NCBI GenBank assembly: GCA_021106775.1
Contig: JAIOTL010000386.1
Location: 1 to 17,062 of the forward strand
Direction of reading: 5' to 3'
Origin: Planctomycetota bacterium
Lineage (GTDB): Bacteria > Planctomycetota > UBA8742 > SKZP01 > JAIOTL01
DNA length: 17,062 nt
The position numbers and the translations under genes are program-made. The notes beneath the pieces were generated by a model, which worked only from the letters and a program-made list of their open reading frames with translations, was not told the DNA's origin and did no database searches. The stretch's first letter is position 1. The number at the start of each line of letters is the position of its first letter. Positions 1-8,006 of the stretch are shown piece by piece.

Positions 1-822
1 AGAAATCTTCTCTTTTTTGATTTTCCACAATGTCAAAATATCCAAAAATACAATAAAAAATAGTGGGGAAATCACTAATGTCATAATAATTCTAATTTCA
101 TAAAAGAAGGTTCTATCTGTATTAAATATTACTATAAAATCGTTGATACCCTGGTAAAGAATATAAGCAAAACACAATATCCTGATTGTAATCAGAACAA
201 ATAATATTCTTATCAATTTCCGATATTTTTCTAAAGTAATGGGTTTTTTCTTTTGTTTAACTTCTGAGATTGTATTCCTTAAAATTTTATTTACTTTATT
301 TCTTTTGAATACGTAGCGGGTGAGGAGGAGGTAGGTGATGGCGGTGATTATGCCGAATATTCCGCCGAGATAGCTAAAATTGTGCATCATTCCCGCCCTC
401 AAAAACGCAACGTTCTCAGCAGTGGTGCCGACAATTCGATGATATTGTGCCACACTACTTTCATCAATTGTGAAATACGAAACAATCAGCGCAATCAGCC
501 CAGTGAGCAATGCTGTGAGTGCTACAACGACAAACGCCTTCAAAGTCTGTGCAAAAAACTGCTTCGGCTCCCGAAAAACCATTGCAACCGGTACGACGAA
601 TATGCTTATTAAAAATCCCATCCACCACGACGCAAGAAACCCGACAAATGCTGCTCCTGCACGGTCAGTAAACATTGGATTTATATCAAACTGGTGAAAC
701 ATGAACTGTGTAAAATACTCAGGTGAAACCGCGTATGAAATCTGATTGTGCAGCATGCCGAAAACACCTGCCAAAACGCACCCTATCAAAAACAACAAAC
801 CAGCATATCCCAGTCTTTTCAT
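1..822 (-). CDS. Multi-pass membrane protein, 3' end beyond the window
   Basis: The frame is open from ATG at 822-820 to the first base of the window (274 codons, no stop), so the C-terminus is missing. An AAGGA-type ribosome-binding site lies a few bases upstream. Hydrophobic segments occur near residues 4-22, 55-82, 95-118, 148-172, 206-228 and 246-268, giving about six predicted membrane helices. The loop after helix 1 carries an SPEYFT motif, and helix 2 is preceded by DRAGAAFVGF and contains a WWMG motif. I recall similar motifs from uncharacterised bacterial membrane proteins but cannot name the family, and no catalytic motif is evident. A Lys/Arg-rich cytoplasmic stretch lies around residues 172-205. 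It is divergent from the PKD lipoprotein gene, and the 155-bp gap between them holds both promoters. Function unknown; the coding call itself is firm because the frame, start and membrane pattern agree. Confidence 0.8.
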   Translation of the reverse strand, partial: MKRLGYAGLLFLIGCVLAGVFGMLHNQISYAVSPEYFTQFMFHQFDINPMFTDRAGAAFVGFLASWWMGFLISIFVVPVAMVFREPKQFFAQTLKAFVVVALTALLTGLIALIVSYFTIDESSVAQYHRIVGTTAENVAFLRAGMMHNFSYLGGIFGIITAITYLLLTRYVFKRNKVNKILRNTISEVKQKKKPITLEKYRKLIRILFVLITIRILCFAYILYQGINDFIVIFNTDRTFFYEIRIIMTLVISPLFFIVFLDILTLWKIKKEKIS

Positions 823-977
823 TCGTTTTCCTTGGGTAACTTTGTCATTTGATATTAACAAAGCTAAAATTATATGCAATGAACTCAATAATTAGTTGTA
901 AACTCAAAAAATGAATCAAGTAAAATAAAATAAAAAATGTTATATATATTATACAAAGCTAACTATGGGGGTAGGTG

Positions 978-3026
978 ATGGTAAGTGGAAAGAAATTCTT
1001 CCTCAGTTTGATTTTTATACTCGGTGCTGCATTATTGATTGGTTGCGCATCAGAATCGCATTCACCTGTTGCTATTTTTGCAGCAAACCCCAATACCGGC
1101 GACGCACCACTTTCTGTTCAATTTACTGACCTTTCAGAATACAAGGTTGATACCTGGCAATGGGATTTCGGTGACGGCAGTGCGAATTCGAACGAGCAGA
1201 ATCCAACACACATTTATACTTCTCCAGGTGCTTACAGCGTAACTTTTACGGTTTTTGGACCCAGTGGTGCAGACAGCCTAGGTGAAATAGATTTAATTAA
1301 AGTACTGCCGTCAGCAGATTTTACCGCGACGCCTGCAAACGGAGATAAACCATTAACTGTTGATTTTACAGATGCATCAACCGGAGTAAATACCCAGTGG
1401 GAATGGGATTTCGGTGACGGTACTCCGATATCGGATGAGCAAAATCCTACTCATGTTTATGCGGATTATGGTTTGTACACCGTTGAACTGACAGTTACAG
1501 GTCCTGGCGGTTCGAAAACCGAAACAAAAGTAGATTTTATCGAGGTCGTCGCACTGCCTGTTGCAGATTTTACTGCAACCCCAACATTCGGAGACGCTCC
1601 ATTAAATGTGCAGTTCACAGACACATCAACCGGGCAAATTACAGCATGGGAATGGGATTTTGAAGACGATGGCAATATAGATTCAAACGACCAAAATCCA
1701 TCAAATATCTACACAAACAGAGGCGATTTCACCGTAACCTTGACAGTAACAGGACCCGGCGGAACAGACACAAAGACAATCACAGATTGCATCGCAATTA
1801 ACATGGTTTATGTTGACGACACAAATGGCAGTGATTCAAACGATGGTAAAACCGCTCTCACGCCTGTGAAGACGATTAAAAAAGGGATAGAAGTTGCAGG
1901 ACAAACAAACTGGATGATAAAAGTCGCAGATGGCACATACATCGGTGCTGACAACAAGAACCTGGATTTTGGCGGAAAACAGATTCACCTTAAATCTCGT
2001 AATGGCTATGCAAATTGCATTATTGACTGCGAAAATAGCGGTCGAGGTGTTTATTTTCATACAAATGAAACTCAGGACTCAATTCTCGAAGGATTTACGA
2101 TAAAAAAAGGACGTGGTTCTGGAGGTGGAATTTACTGCGATAACAGCAGTCCAACGATAATTAACTGCAAAATATCAGATGGAACATCAAGTGCATCTTC
2201 GTATCAAAGCGCATATTGCTCAGGGATTTACTTGAAAAACAGTAATCCAGCAATTAAAAACTGTATAATAACAAATAATAAAGCAAATGGTGGTAATTAC
2301 GGCAATGGTTACGGCGGCGGTATTTACTGTACTGGCAGCAATCCAACAATTCAAAATTGCAAAATCTACTCGAATACAGCGAGTGGTAGTAATTACGGTG
2401 ACGGTTACGGCGGTGGAATTTACTGTACTGGCAGCAATCCGATGATTCAAAATTGCTTAATTTACAAAAATACAGCAAGCGGTAGTAATTACGGTGACGG
2501 TTTCGGGGGTGGGATTTATTGTTCAAATAGTAAACCATCGATTCAGAATTGCACGATTTCAACGAACAGAGCATCTGGCGGTAATTACGGACGCGGATAC
2601 GGTGGAGGAATTTATTCTGTTTCCGGCTCGGAATTAACGATCCATAACACGATTGTGTTTAGCAATTCATGTTCTGCAGGTACTTTTGGGAGTACATATG
2701 GTCTTGAAGCATATATTCATGTAAATTCAGGGGTAATTGAGATTAAACACAGCAATTTTGACACTCAGAATAAAGATATTAATGATTCTGTAAATCATAT
2801 TAATTCGAACTTGAACCCGACTGGTTTTACGCCTGGCAGTCATGGAAATCTAAGCTCAGACCCATTGTTTACAAATGCAGCAGGTGGTGATTATCATTTG
2901 CAGAATAATTCACCTTGCATCGATGCCGGCGACAATGCTCTCGTCCCAATTGGTTTAACTACAGACCTTGACGGTAATGCGCGTATTGTTGCAACAGTTG
3001 ACATGGGCGCATACGAGAAGCAATAA
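978..3026 (+). CDS. Surface lipoprotein: three PKD domains plus right-handed beta-helix
   Basis: I chose ATG at 978; a GTG at 975 is also in frame, and the G-rich stretch at 966-970 can serve as ribosome-binding site. The precursor is 682 aa. A lipoprotein signal peptide ends in the lipobox LIGC (Cys23). Three PKD domains follow (about 30-109, 110-192, 193-274), each with the WxWDF core; the first two have WDFGDG, while the third has WDFEDDGNIDS instead, an acidic insertion that may bind calcium. From residue 276 a DUF1565/parallel beta-helix region begins (VYVDDTNGSDSNDG). It contains 32-residue coils marked by GGGIYC and ends in the typical DxDGNxRI...DMGAYE segment of choice-of-anchor Q proteins. 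PKD domains usually serve adhesion or spacing and beta-helices often bind or cleave polysaccharide, but no catalytic residues can be assigned. Probable role: outer-surface adhesion or carbohydrate binding, by inference. The stop is TAA. Confidence 0.9.
   Translation: MVSGKKFFLSLIFILGAALLIGCASESHSPVAIFAANPNTGDAPLSVQFTDLSEYKVDTWQWDFGDGSANSNEQNPTHIYTSPGAYSVTFTVFGPSGADSLGEIDLIKVLPSADFTATPANGDKPLTVDFTDASTGVNTQWEWDFGDGTPISDEQNPTHVYADYGLYTVELTVTGPGGSKTETKVDFIEVVALPVADFTATPTFGDAPLNVQFTDTSTGQITAWEWDFEDDGNIDSNDQNPSNIYTNRGDFTVTLTVTGPGGTDTKTITDCIAINMVYVDDTNGSDSNDGKTALTPVKTIKKGIEVAGQTNWMIKVADGTYIGADNKNLDFGGKQIHLKSRNGYANCIIDCENSGRGVYFHTNETQDSILEGFTIKKGRGSGGGIYCDNSSPTIINCKISDGTSSASSYQSAYCSGIYLKNSNPAIKNCIITNNKANGGNYGNGYGGGIYCTGSNPTIQNCKIYSNTASGSNYGDGYGGGIYCTGSNPMIQNCLIYKNTASGSNYGDGFGGGIYCSNSKPSIQNCTISTNRASGGNYGRGYGGGIYSVSGSELTIHNTIVFSNSCSAGTFGSTYGLEAYIHVNSGVIEIKHSNFDTQNKDINDSVNHINSNLNPTGFTPGSHGNLSSDPLFTNAAGGDYHLQNNSPCIDAGDNALVPIGLTTDLDGNARIVATVDMGAYEKQ
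2290..2600 (+). repeat. Coding tandem repeat of 96 bp (32 residues) in the beta-helix
   Basis: The string taattac recurs at 2294, 2390, 2486 and 2582, exactly 96 bp apart. The surrounding DNA (asparagine/glycine-rich loop, GGGIYC strand, NP.IQNC strand) is also strongly conserved. Each unit encodes one or more turns of the parallel beta-helix with a Gly/Asn/Tyr-rich loop (NYGDGYGGG). Conservation at DNA level, and not only in protein, points to recent internal duplication, so copy number may vary between strains. Confidence 0.85.
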
Positions 3027-3078
3027 CACGCTTTTGTGCCTTATTTCCTACGAAAGTAAATATGTTGAAACCTAGGAT

Positions 3079-3107
3079 TTGGAAATTTCTGCAAATTGCG
3101 GTATAAT
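3079..3107 (+). promoter_or_regulatory. Sigma70-like promoter of the TPR protein gene
   Basis: A TTGGAA -35 element (3079-3084) and a perfect TATAAT -10 element (3102-3107) are separated by 17 bp. The -10 lies 25 bp before the ATG at 3133, so the 5' leader would be short. It suggests that the TPR gene is transcribed independently of the upstream lipoprotein gene. Confidence 0.5.
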
Positions 3108-3132
3108 ACAATGACATTCGTTATGGTGCTAA

Positions 3133-4164
3133 ATGAAGAAATTGCCAAAACTGCTTGCTTTTATGATTGCTGTGGTTTTCCTCATCAATTCGGTCATTGC
3201 TGAAACTTTCATCCTCAAAAACGAACAAGTCGCCAAGGGTGAGATAATTCAAGAAACCGAAGCATTTATCATCGTGAAAAAAGCGGATAACAGCAGGGGT
3301 TACATCCGCAAAAACCAGGTCGAATACCGCATTCCCGACATGAAAGTTGCAGAATTGCTGGAAAAAGCACAAAATTACACCAAAAAGAACGATTACAAGA
3401 CAGCGTATTATTTCTATCTGGCAGCAGAATTTGCTGAGCCCAAGAAAATCGAAGTTATTGCCGGTCTCGCCATATGCCTGATTAAACGTAAGGAATATGA
3501 CAAAGCGTTGTCAAAAGTAAAATACGGCTTGCTTTGGGAAAACAACAATCAGCTTCTGCTTCTGTCCGGCGAGATTTATTCTCTCAAGGGTGAGTTTGAT
3601 AAAGCGGACGAAATATTCATAAAACTAAAGAAGAACGCACCCAAGCTCGCGAAAACAATCAATGACATGATAAAAGAGAATCAGGAGCGACGGCTTTATG
3701 AAAAAGCTCGCACAAGCACGCCTTCTATCAAAGATTTCAAGGACAAAGTGGGCAATTGTCAGGATGCTGTTGACAATGCGAAAGAATTGCTTAAATGGTC
3801 GCAAGAGAGCGACAAGAAAACGTTTATTGCTGTGAATCTCAGCGTTTATTCTGTTGGGAAAAAAGAAACTGACTTTGAAAAACCAGAAGATTTGCGCAAG
3901 GCTGTTTCAGTTGTTGACCTGAAAATCATCGTTGTAAAGGAAAGATTCTACGGTCTTAAGACTGTTCTTGAAGATCAAGAGCGGAAGATTCTTGCATTGG
4001 GCTGGTATTTTTTCATCCGAAGTACATATTATCGAGCGAAAAAAATTAACATCGATATCTGCTATGAATACACGAATAGAAAGAAGGAAAAGAAGCTTGT
4101 AACATTTGCACGGGTAAAATGGGGTACAAACGGCGAAAATATGAACATTGAATACACTCGCTAA
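3133..4164 (+). CDS. Exported TPR-repeat protein
   Basis: The product is 343 aa. A standard signal peptide (MKKLPK, hydrophobic core, NSVIA) with likely cleavage between Ala23 and Glu24 sends it across the inner membrane; there is no lipobox. Residues about 24-70 form a short beta-rich segment (FILKNEQVAKGEII...) reminiscent of the small N-terminal barrels found on periplasmic TPR proteins. Residues about 73-185 contain helical pairs matching TPR repeats (AYYFYLAAEFAEP, AGLAICLIKRKEYDKAL, LLLLSGEIYSLKGEFDKADEIF). The remaining 150 residues are mixed, with beta-strands at the end, and I do not recognise them. TPR repeats mediate protein-protein contact, so a periplasmic scaffold or assembly role is plausible, but no partner is identifiable. 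No strong Shine-Dalgarno precedes the ATG, although a good promoter lies just upstream. Neighbouring genes give no pathway hint. Confidence 0.82.
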   Translation: MKKLPKLLAFMIAVVFLINSVIAETFILKNEQVAKGEIIQETEAFIIVKKADNSRGYIRKNQVEYRIPDMKVAELLEKAQNYTKKNDYKTAYYFYLAAEFAEPKKIEVIAGLAICLIKRKEYDKALSKVKYGLLWENNNQLLLLSGEIYSLKGEFDKADEIFIKLKKNAPKLAKTINDMIKENQERRLYEKARTSTPSIKDFKDKVGNCQDAVDNAKELLKWSQESDKKTFIAVNLSVYSVGKKETDFEKPEDLRKAVSVVDLKIIVVKERFYGLKTVLEDQERKILALGWYFFIRSTYYRAKKINIDICYEYTNRKKEKKLVTFARVKWGTNGENMNIEYTR

Positions 4165-4250
4165 ATTCAAACACAATAAGCATTTTCCATTTGAGTAAGA
4201 ATATTTATAATAGGGTGTTTTAAAAATGTTCAGCATCATTCAAGTTTTAT

Positions 4251-4256
4251 TATAAT
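4251..4256 (+). promoter_or_regulatory. Candidate -10 element upstream of the UbiA-like gene
   Basis: A TATAAT hexamer lies 31 bp before the ATG at 4288. The best upstream -35 candidate is poor (TTCAGC at 4229-4234, 16-bp spacing). A second TATAAT occurs at 4206-4211. This short AT-rich gap probably carries the promoter, but which -10 is used cannot be decided by eye. Confidence 0.3.
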
Positions 4257-4287
4257 GAAATTGTCCGAAAATATTGCGGGGTAATCT

Positions 4288-5526
4288 ATGATCGAAGAAT
4301 ATGGTGAAAATGACGAACTTGAGAAAACAACGAATTCGAAATCAGGCTCTGATGACAACTCTAAAATAAAGCAATCTGACAGCATTGAAGCCGAAATTGA
4401 GAAAAGATACGATACTGTTTACGATTCTGATGCTTCAGAGTTGTTTCAGGAAAACGACAAAACCGATAAAATAACAACCAAAAAGATGCCTCCCGCTAAA
4501 TCTGTAAAAGGTTTTTTCGTCGGTCTTATGATGCTTCTTGGTATTCCTCTTGTTTTCGGCGTGATTGCTGAAGTGATTGCAGGGGTGATAATCAGTCAGC
4601 AGATTAAGAACAGTGACGGCGTAAGCGAACTTGAAATAATCAACATGCTGCCGCTTCTGAAAATCGGATACGTTCTCATAATCTGCACGCTGCTTTTCAT
4701 GGCGGGTTACATTTTCAACGATATCTTCGATTTACGCAAAGACCGAAAGATTCACAAACACAAACCTCTCGTCAATAAATCTGTCCCGTTGTGGTTAGCA
4801 TGGATTCTCGGGATATCATTTATGCTTGGTGCGGGCTCACTGGCATATTATCAGGCAAGCGAAGGTACATTTCTTATTGTCTTAGCACTTATCATCGCGA
4901 TATTTATTTATGCAATACTCGCTAAACAAGAAAAAATCATGTCTGCTGTTGTCATCGGTATTTACAACATAATTTTCATTTATCTGGGTGCTTCTGCAGT
5001 CATTGAAATCCCCATGGACATCATCAATTTCGATAGGTTCGTTGAAAAAGAGATTTTATGGTTCTATCCTGCAGCAATCGGGATATACATGATAGGGGTT
5101 ACACTTGTTTCAACTTTGGAAGACATGAAGCCTGCACCGTTTAGATTAACCGTATCAAACCTTTTCATATTAATCGGCTTGGTCGTTCCGCCTGGTTTCA
5201 AATATGTTCAAGTACATTTGCAGGAGGAATTGGTGCATACAATGTGGAAATTTTCGTTCATAACTTCGAGTGCCCTTGCTGGCGGCTTGATTTTGGTGCT
5301 CGTTATCGTTATGTCAATCGCTTTATACGAAAACACCGCAAAGAATCTTCACCGAATTTTTACTGTTGGCAGATTAGGATTGATTTGGCTTTGTGCTGCG
5401 ATAATTGCAAGCCTTGGAATGCCTGTTACATCGCTTGTCGTTGCTCTTCTAAGCGTACCTGCGATTATGCTGTTCCAGCAACTGCCCGATCCCGCTAAAC
5501 GCCGAATTGTGCGACATTCTGAATAG
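4288..5526 (+). CDS. UbiA-superfamily-like membrane protein with acidic N-terminal extension
   Basis: The product is 412 aa; the start is supported by GGGG at 4278-4281. Residues 1-70 are charged, Ser/Asp/Glu/Lys-rich and probably disordered. From about residue 75 there are some nine hydrophobic helices (near 75-100, 122-143, 167-187, 193-212, 215-235, 257-276, 287-306, 322-347 and 365-400). After the second helix comes NDIFDLRKD, an exact match to the first Asp-rich motif NDxxDxxxD of UbiA prenyltransferases (Asn144, Asp145, Asp148, Asp152), followed by the basic HKHKPLVN segment where family members have N(K/R)PL. In UbiA enzymes these aspartates bind Mg-diphosphate of the prenyl donor. The second Asp-rich motif is degenerate here (only LEDMKP, Glu278-Asp279), so activity and substrate are uncertain. 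Inferred role: prenyl transfer to a lipophilic acceptor at the inner membrane, or a diverged non-catalytic relative. It is convergent with the sigma factor gene. Confidence 0.72.
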   Translation: MIEEYGENDELEKTTNSKSGSDDNSKIKQSDSIEAEIEKRYDTVYDSDASELFQENDKTDKITTKKMPPAKSVKGFFVGLMMLLGIPLVFGVIAEVIAGVIISQQIKNSDGVSELEIINMLPLLKIGYVLIICTLLFMAGYIFNDIFDLRKDRKIHKHKPLVNKSVPLWLAWILGISFMLGAGSLAYYQASEGTFLIVLALIIAIFIYAILAKQEKIMSAVVIGIYNIIFIYLGASAVIEIPMDIINFDRFVEKEILWFYPAAIGIYMIGVTLVSTLEDMKPAPFRLTVSNLFILIGLVVPPGFKYVQVHLQEELVHTMWKFSFITSSALAGGLILVLVIVMSIALYENTAKNLHRIFTVGRLGLIWLCAAIIASLGMPVTSLVVALLSVPAIMLFQQLPDPAKRRIVRHSE

Positions 5527-5597
5527 CAAAGTAAACACTGTGATTGTTTTGATAATTTACGAATTATATCTGCATCTGTTTCAATCTACTAACTAAA

Positions 5598-6380
5598 TTA
5601 GAGAGATGCCTGATACATTGAATCTTTCAATTTCCGAAGCTTTTTCATAACGTCCGATTTTACCTGTGAAACGCGACTTTCCGACAAATCAAGCACTGCA
5701 CCAATTTCCTTAAGACTGAGCATGTGACGATAATAAAGAGTTAGAACATGAATTTCCTTACTTGAGAAACTTTTTATAAGCTCTGTAAAGAATTCTTCCT
5801 TAACCATTTGAAGTGCGGGGTCGTCAGCATCATTATTCGTTATCATATCTAGAAGACCGACCTCTGATTCTGTATCATTGATTTCGTGCAACGAAAGAGA
5901 AGAAGAATTGGCAATCTTGTGTGAAATTATGCTGAACTCCTTAAACGAGATTCCAAGCTTTTCAATGATTTCCTCATCCGTAGGAGGTCTACCGGTTTTA
6001 ATCTCAATTTCGATGGCAGTTCTACGAATTTCTGTTTGTTTTGATCGAGTTTGTCTGCTGAGAGGGTCAATAGCACGGATATAATCGAGGATACAACCGC
6101 GAATACGAATTGATGCATAACGCATGAAACTGACATTTCTATCTGGGTCGAACGCCTGCACCGCGTTAAGTAAACCAAAATATCCTGCTTGAAAGCAATC
6201 ATCGTAGGTAACAGATGGCGGGAATGTTCTGTTCATGCGAGAAGCAGTGAAATCCAGGATGTAAAGATGCTTTTCAATTAATAAATTCCGATATTTAATT
6301 TCCTCGTCTGTTCCAGAATTTTTCACAATCAAGTACTTTTCCCAAAGACCAGAAGTTACTTTTTCGATAGAAGATTTCAT
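5598..6380 (-). CDS. fliA: RNA polymerase sigma factor, FliA/WhiG type
   Basis: The product is 260 aa, the usual size of sigma-28 family factors. The start ATG (6380-6378) has a strong GGAAAGGA ribosome-binding site. Region 2 spans about residues 33-105, with the core-binding and -10-recognition stretch YDDCFQAGYFGLLNAVQAFD, then FMRYASIRIRGCILDYIR; it is followed by DPLSRQTR, the segment characteristic of FliA/WhiG. Region 3 (about 120-157) contains GRPPTDEEI. Region 4 (about 197-252) has a helix-turn-helix with LSLKEIGAVLDLSESRVSQ for -35 recognition. In other bacteria this family drives flagellar and chemotaxis genes (FliA) or development (WhiG). No flagellar, anti-sigma FlgM or chemotaxis gene is visible nearby, so the regulon cannot be stated; type IV pili or surface genes are possible targets by inference only. 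It is a stand-alone gene in this window. Confidence 0.9.
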   Translation of the reverse strand: MKSSIEKVTSGLWEKYLIVKNSGTDEEIKYRNLLIEKHLYILDFTASRMNRTFPPSVTYDDCFQAGYFGLLNAVQAFDPDRNVSFMRYASIRIRGCILDYIRAIDPLSRQTRSKQTEIRRTAIEIEIKTGRPPTDEEIIEKLGISFKEFSIISHKIANSSSLSLHEINDTESEVGLLDMITNNDADDPALQMVKEEFFTELIKSFSSKEIHVLTLYYRHMLSLKEIGAVLDLSESRVSQVKSDVMKKLRKLKDSMYQASL

Positions 6381-6837
6381 ACTTTCCTTTCCATTTATTC
6401 ATAAATTGTTGCAATTAATCCTAAACGTGTATTTATGCACAATTCGCACAGATATTCTTTCTTTGTCGTACATTCTTTTTATTTGTCATTATTATTAGTT
6501 TCTTTTGCATCAATATTTTTATTATAATCAATTTAATATTTAGTATAAACAAAATTGCCAAATTTGCCAAACATGTTCATTGTTTTTCTTAAATAGTTAT
6601 AAATACTTGATTTTTATAAAGTTATCTCGTTTTTGAGCTATTTTTCATAAGTTATTTTTCAGATTACTAAATTATATTTCAAGATAACGCCAATAACTAA
6701 CATATTGCACTGATGCTACAATTGCAACATTTTGCTTTTTATAATAATTATAAACCAATAATATTTAGATTTCATTTTCACTCAATAACCTTTTTATGTA
6801 AGCTATATTGGTCGTATTACAAGGAGTCGAGGAAAAT
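6381..6837. other. AT-rich divergent intergenic region
   Basis: This stretch of about 457 bp separates the divergent sigma factor and enoyl-CoA hydratase genes. No coding frame or RNA gene is evident. It is very AT-rich and must hold both promoters. On the minus strand a TATAAT occurs at 6536-6531, and on the plus strand a TATATT at 6804-6809 lies about 29 bp before the ATG. Two copies of ttgccaaa (6555-6562, 6564-6571) sit 9 bp apart, and several short tta/taa-rich repeats follow, but I see no convincing operator or terminator. Confidence 0.5.
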
Positions 6838-7629
6838 ATGTTCAAATCGTATACAAACTGGCTTATTGATTCGCAAGACGGCATAGCGATTCTTAAGATT
6901 AATCGAGAAAAACACAAAAACTCGCTTAATGTGGATTCAATTCAGGAGCTTGAAGATATTCTTGAGGTAATCGCCAATGATGACAGTATAAAAGCCTTTG
7001 TTATTACAGCTGTTGGACGCGTTTTCGGCATTGGAGCACATATTCCGGAGATTCTCGAAAGTAATGATGCTGAGAAATCCCGAAATCTCTCTACTGCTGG
7101 TCAGAAAATATTCTCGAAAATCCTTGCAGCCGGAAAGCCCAGTTGTGCTGCCATCAATGGTATTTTCTGCCTTGGTGGCTCATTCGAACTTACACTTTCA
7201 TGCACCTTCCGCATCGCCTCAAAACGCTGTCGCCTCGGGCTTCCCGAAGTTTCGCTGGGGGTTGTGCCGGGCTATGGCGGAACTCAATTGCTACCGAAAA
7301 TGGTGGGTTTAACACGTGCAAACGAAATGATTCTCACCGGGATACCGATAAAAGCAGAGGATGCACTGAATTTCGGCATACTCAACGCAGTTTGCGAGCC
7401 GAACGAAGAAATAAACACAGCAATCGGACTTTTAACAAAAGTGTTGAAAAACGGACCTTTGGCGGTGAAACAGGCGATGAAACTTCTTCAGCAATCTTTT
7501 GATATGAAGTTGATTGAAGGTCTTGATGCAGAAGCAACTGGTTTCAGCATGCTCCGCGCCACTTCTGACGCGAACGAAGGTTTAACTGCGAATCAGGAAA
7601 ATCGCAAAGCCGACTTCAAAGGCATTTAA
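6838..7629 (+). CDS. Enoyl-CoA hydratase/isomerase (crotonase) family protein
   Basis: I chose ATG at 6838 because AAGGAG (6821-6826) and GAGG (6829-6832) lie just upstream; an in-frame TTG at 6808 has no such support. The product is 263 aa, the typical length. The crotonase fold is evident: an NREKHKNSLN-like N-terminal segment, then VFGIGAHIPEI at the first oxyanion-hole loop, GGSFEL with Glu117, and LPEVSLGVVPGYGGTQLL with Glu137. The two glutamates are 20 residues apart, as are the catalytic Glu144/Glu164 pair of rat enoyl-CoA hydratase, so hydration of trans-2-enoyl-CoA is likely. The usual GAD in the oxyanion loop is GAH here. The C-terminal SDANEGLTA...RKADFKG matches the acyl-binding tail of the family. 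Likely role: fatty-acid beta-oxidation or butyrate-type metabolism in the cytoplasm. No other beta-oxidation gene is adjacent, so the exact substrate stays open. Confidence 0.9.
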   Translation: MFKSYTNWLIDSQDGIAILKINREKHKNSLNVDSIQELEDILEVIANDDSIKAFVITAVGRVFGIGAHIPEILESNDAEKSRNLSTAGQKIFSKILAAGKPSCAAINGIFCLGGSFELTLSCTFRIASKRCRLGLPEVSLGVVPGYGGTQLLPKMVGLTRANEMILTGIPIKAEDALNFGILNAVCEPNEEINTAIGLLTKVLKNGPLAVKQAMKLLQQSFDMKLIEGLDAEATGFSMLRATSDANEGLTANQENRKADFKGI

Positions 7630-8006
7630 GGTTACGTCCCCCCTGTTTTGTACACCGAATCCGTCGGGTTCGTAGAGATAATATCCAAATCCTGTCATTC
7701 CCGTGAAAACGGGAATCTAGCCTGTCAAAGTGTAAAGTTCTGGAAAAATCTGAACCTGAATCTTCAATGGGTATTAAATAATTCATTATTCGGTGTTTTA
7801 AATATGACCATCCTATATTCTTCACTTCACTGCGTTTCATTCAGAATGACAATGGGTGCTGCATAATGACAATGGGTATGTTTGAAAATTTCAATGGAAC
7901 TCAGAGATTGCCACGTCAGTCGCTTCGCTCCTTCCTCGCAATGACAACGGGGGATTGAGAGGCTAGGAATGTTCTCTGCAAAATAAACATTGAATATCGT
8001 TTTCTG
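7630..8006. repeat. Gene-free patch of dispersed intergenic repeats
   Basis: No gene is credible in this 377-bp space between two convergent genes. It contains, in order: a weak hairpin (cgaa-ccg/cgg-ttcg, 7656-7672); a perfect hairpin repeat (7692-7720); a tract around 7818-7850 (ttcttcacttcactgcg followed by ttcattcagaatgac); two direct copies of aatgacaatgggt (7845-7857, 7865-7877); and a tract at 7904-7946 (attgccacg ... cgcttcgctcc ... tcgcaatgac). The gcttcgctcc and aatgac words resemble intergenic repeats that recur in many bacterial genomes. The patch looks like an accumulation site of non-coding repeats and may act as a bidirectional terminator for the flanking genes. Confidence 0.6.
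7692..7720 (+). repeat. Hairpin repeat, copy 1
   Basis: Perfect 8-bp stem ATTCCCGT (7697-7704) / ACGGGAAT (7709-7716) with a GAAA loop, flanked by ctgtc and ctag. The same unit in inverted orientation, one mismatch apart, occurs at 12490-12517, and a relative with a different loop occurs at 12431-12460. Confidence 0.85.

Noticed and set aside
2254..2574. Minus-strand open frame of 106 codons inside the beta-helix repeats
   Set aside because: It is antisense to a well-supported gene and owes its length and repeats to the 96-bp units of that gene.
2290..2600. Regularly spaced repeats as a possible CRISPR array
   Set aside because: The units are 96 bp, coding, in frame and without unique spacers.
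6555..6571. Double ttgccaaa as a sigma54 promoter or operator
   Set aside because: The spacing of GG and GC does not fit the -24/-12 rule on either strand, and a 9-bp direct repeat in such AT-rich DNA is weak evidence.
7656..7672. Hairpin after the enoyl-CoA hydratase gene as an intrinsic terminator
   Set aside because: The stem is broken by mismatches and is not followed by a T run.
7616..7866. Short open frames on both strands
   Set aside because: They consist of intergenic repeats and have no ribosome-binding site or recognisable protein features.
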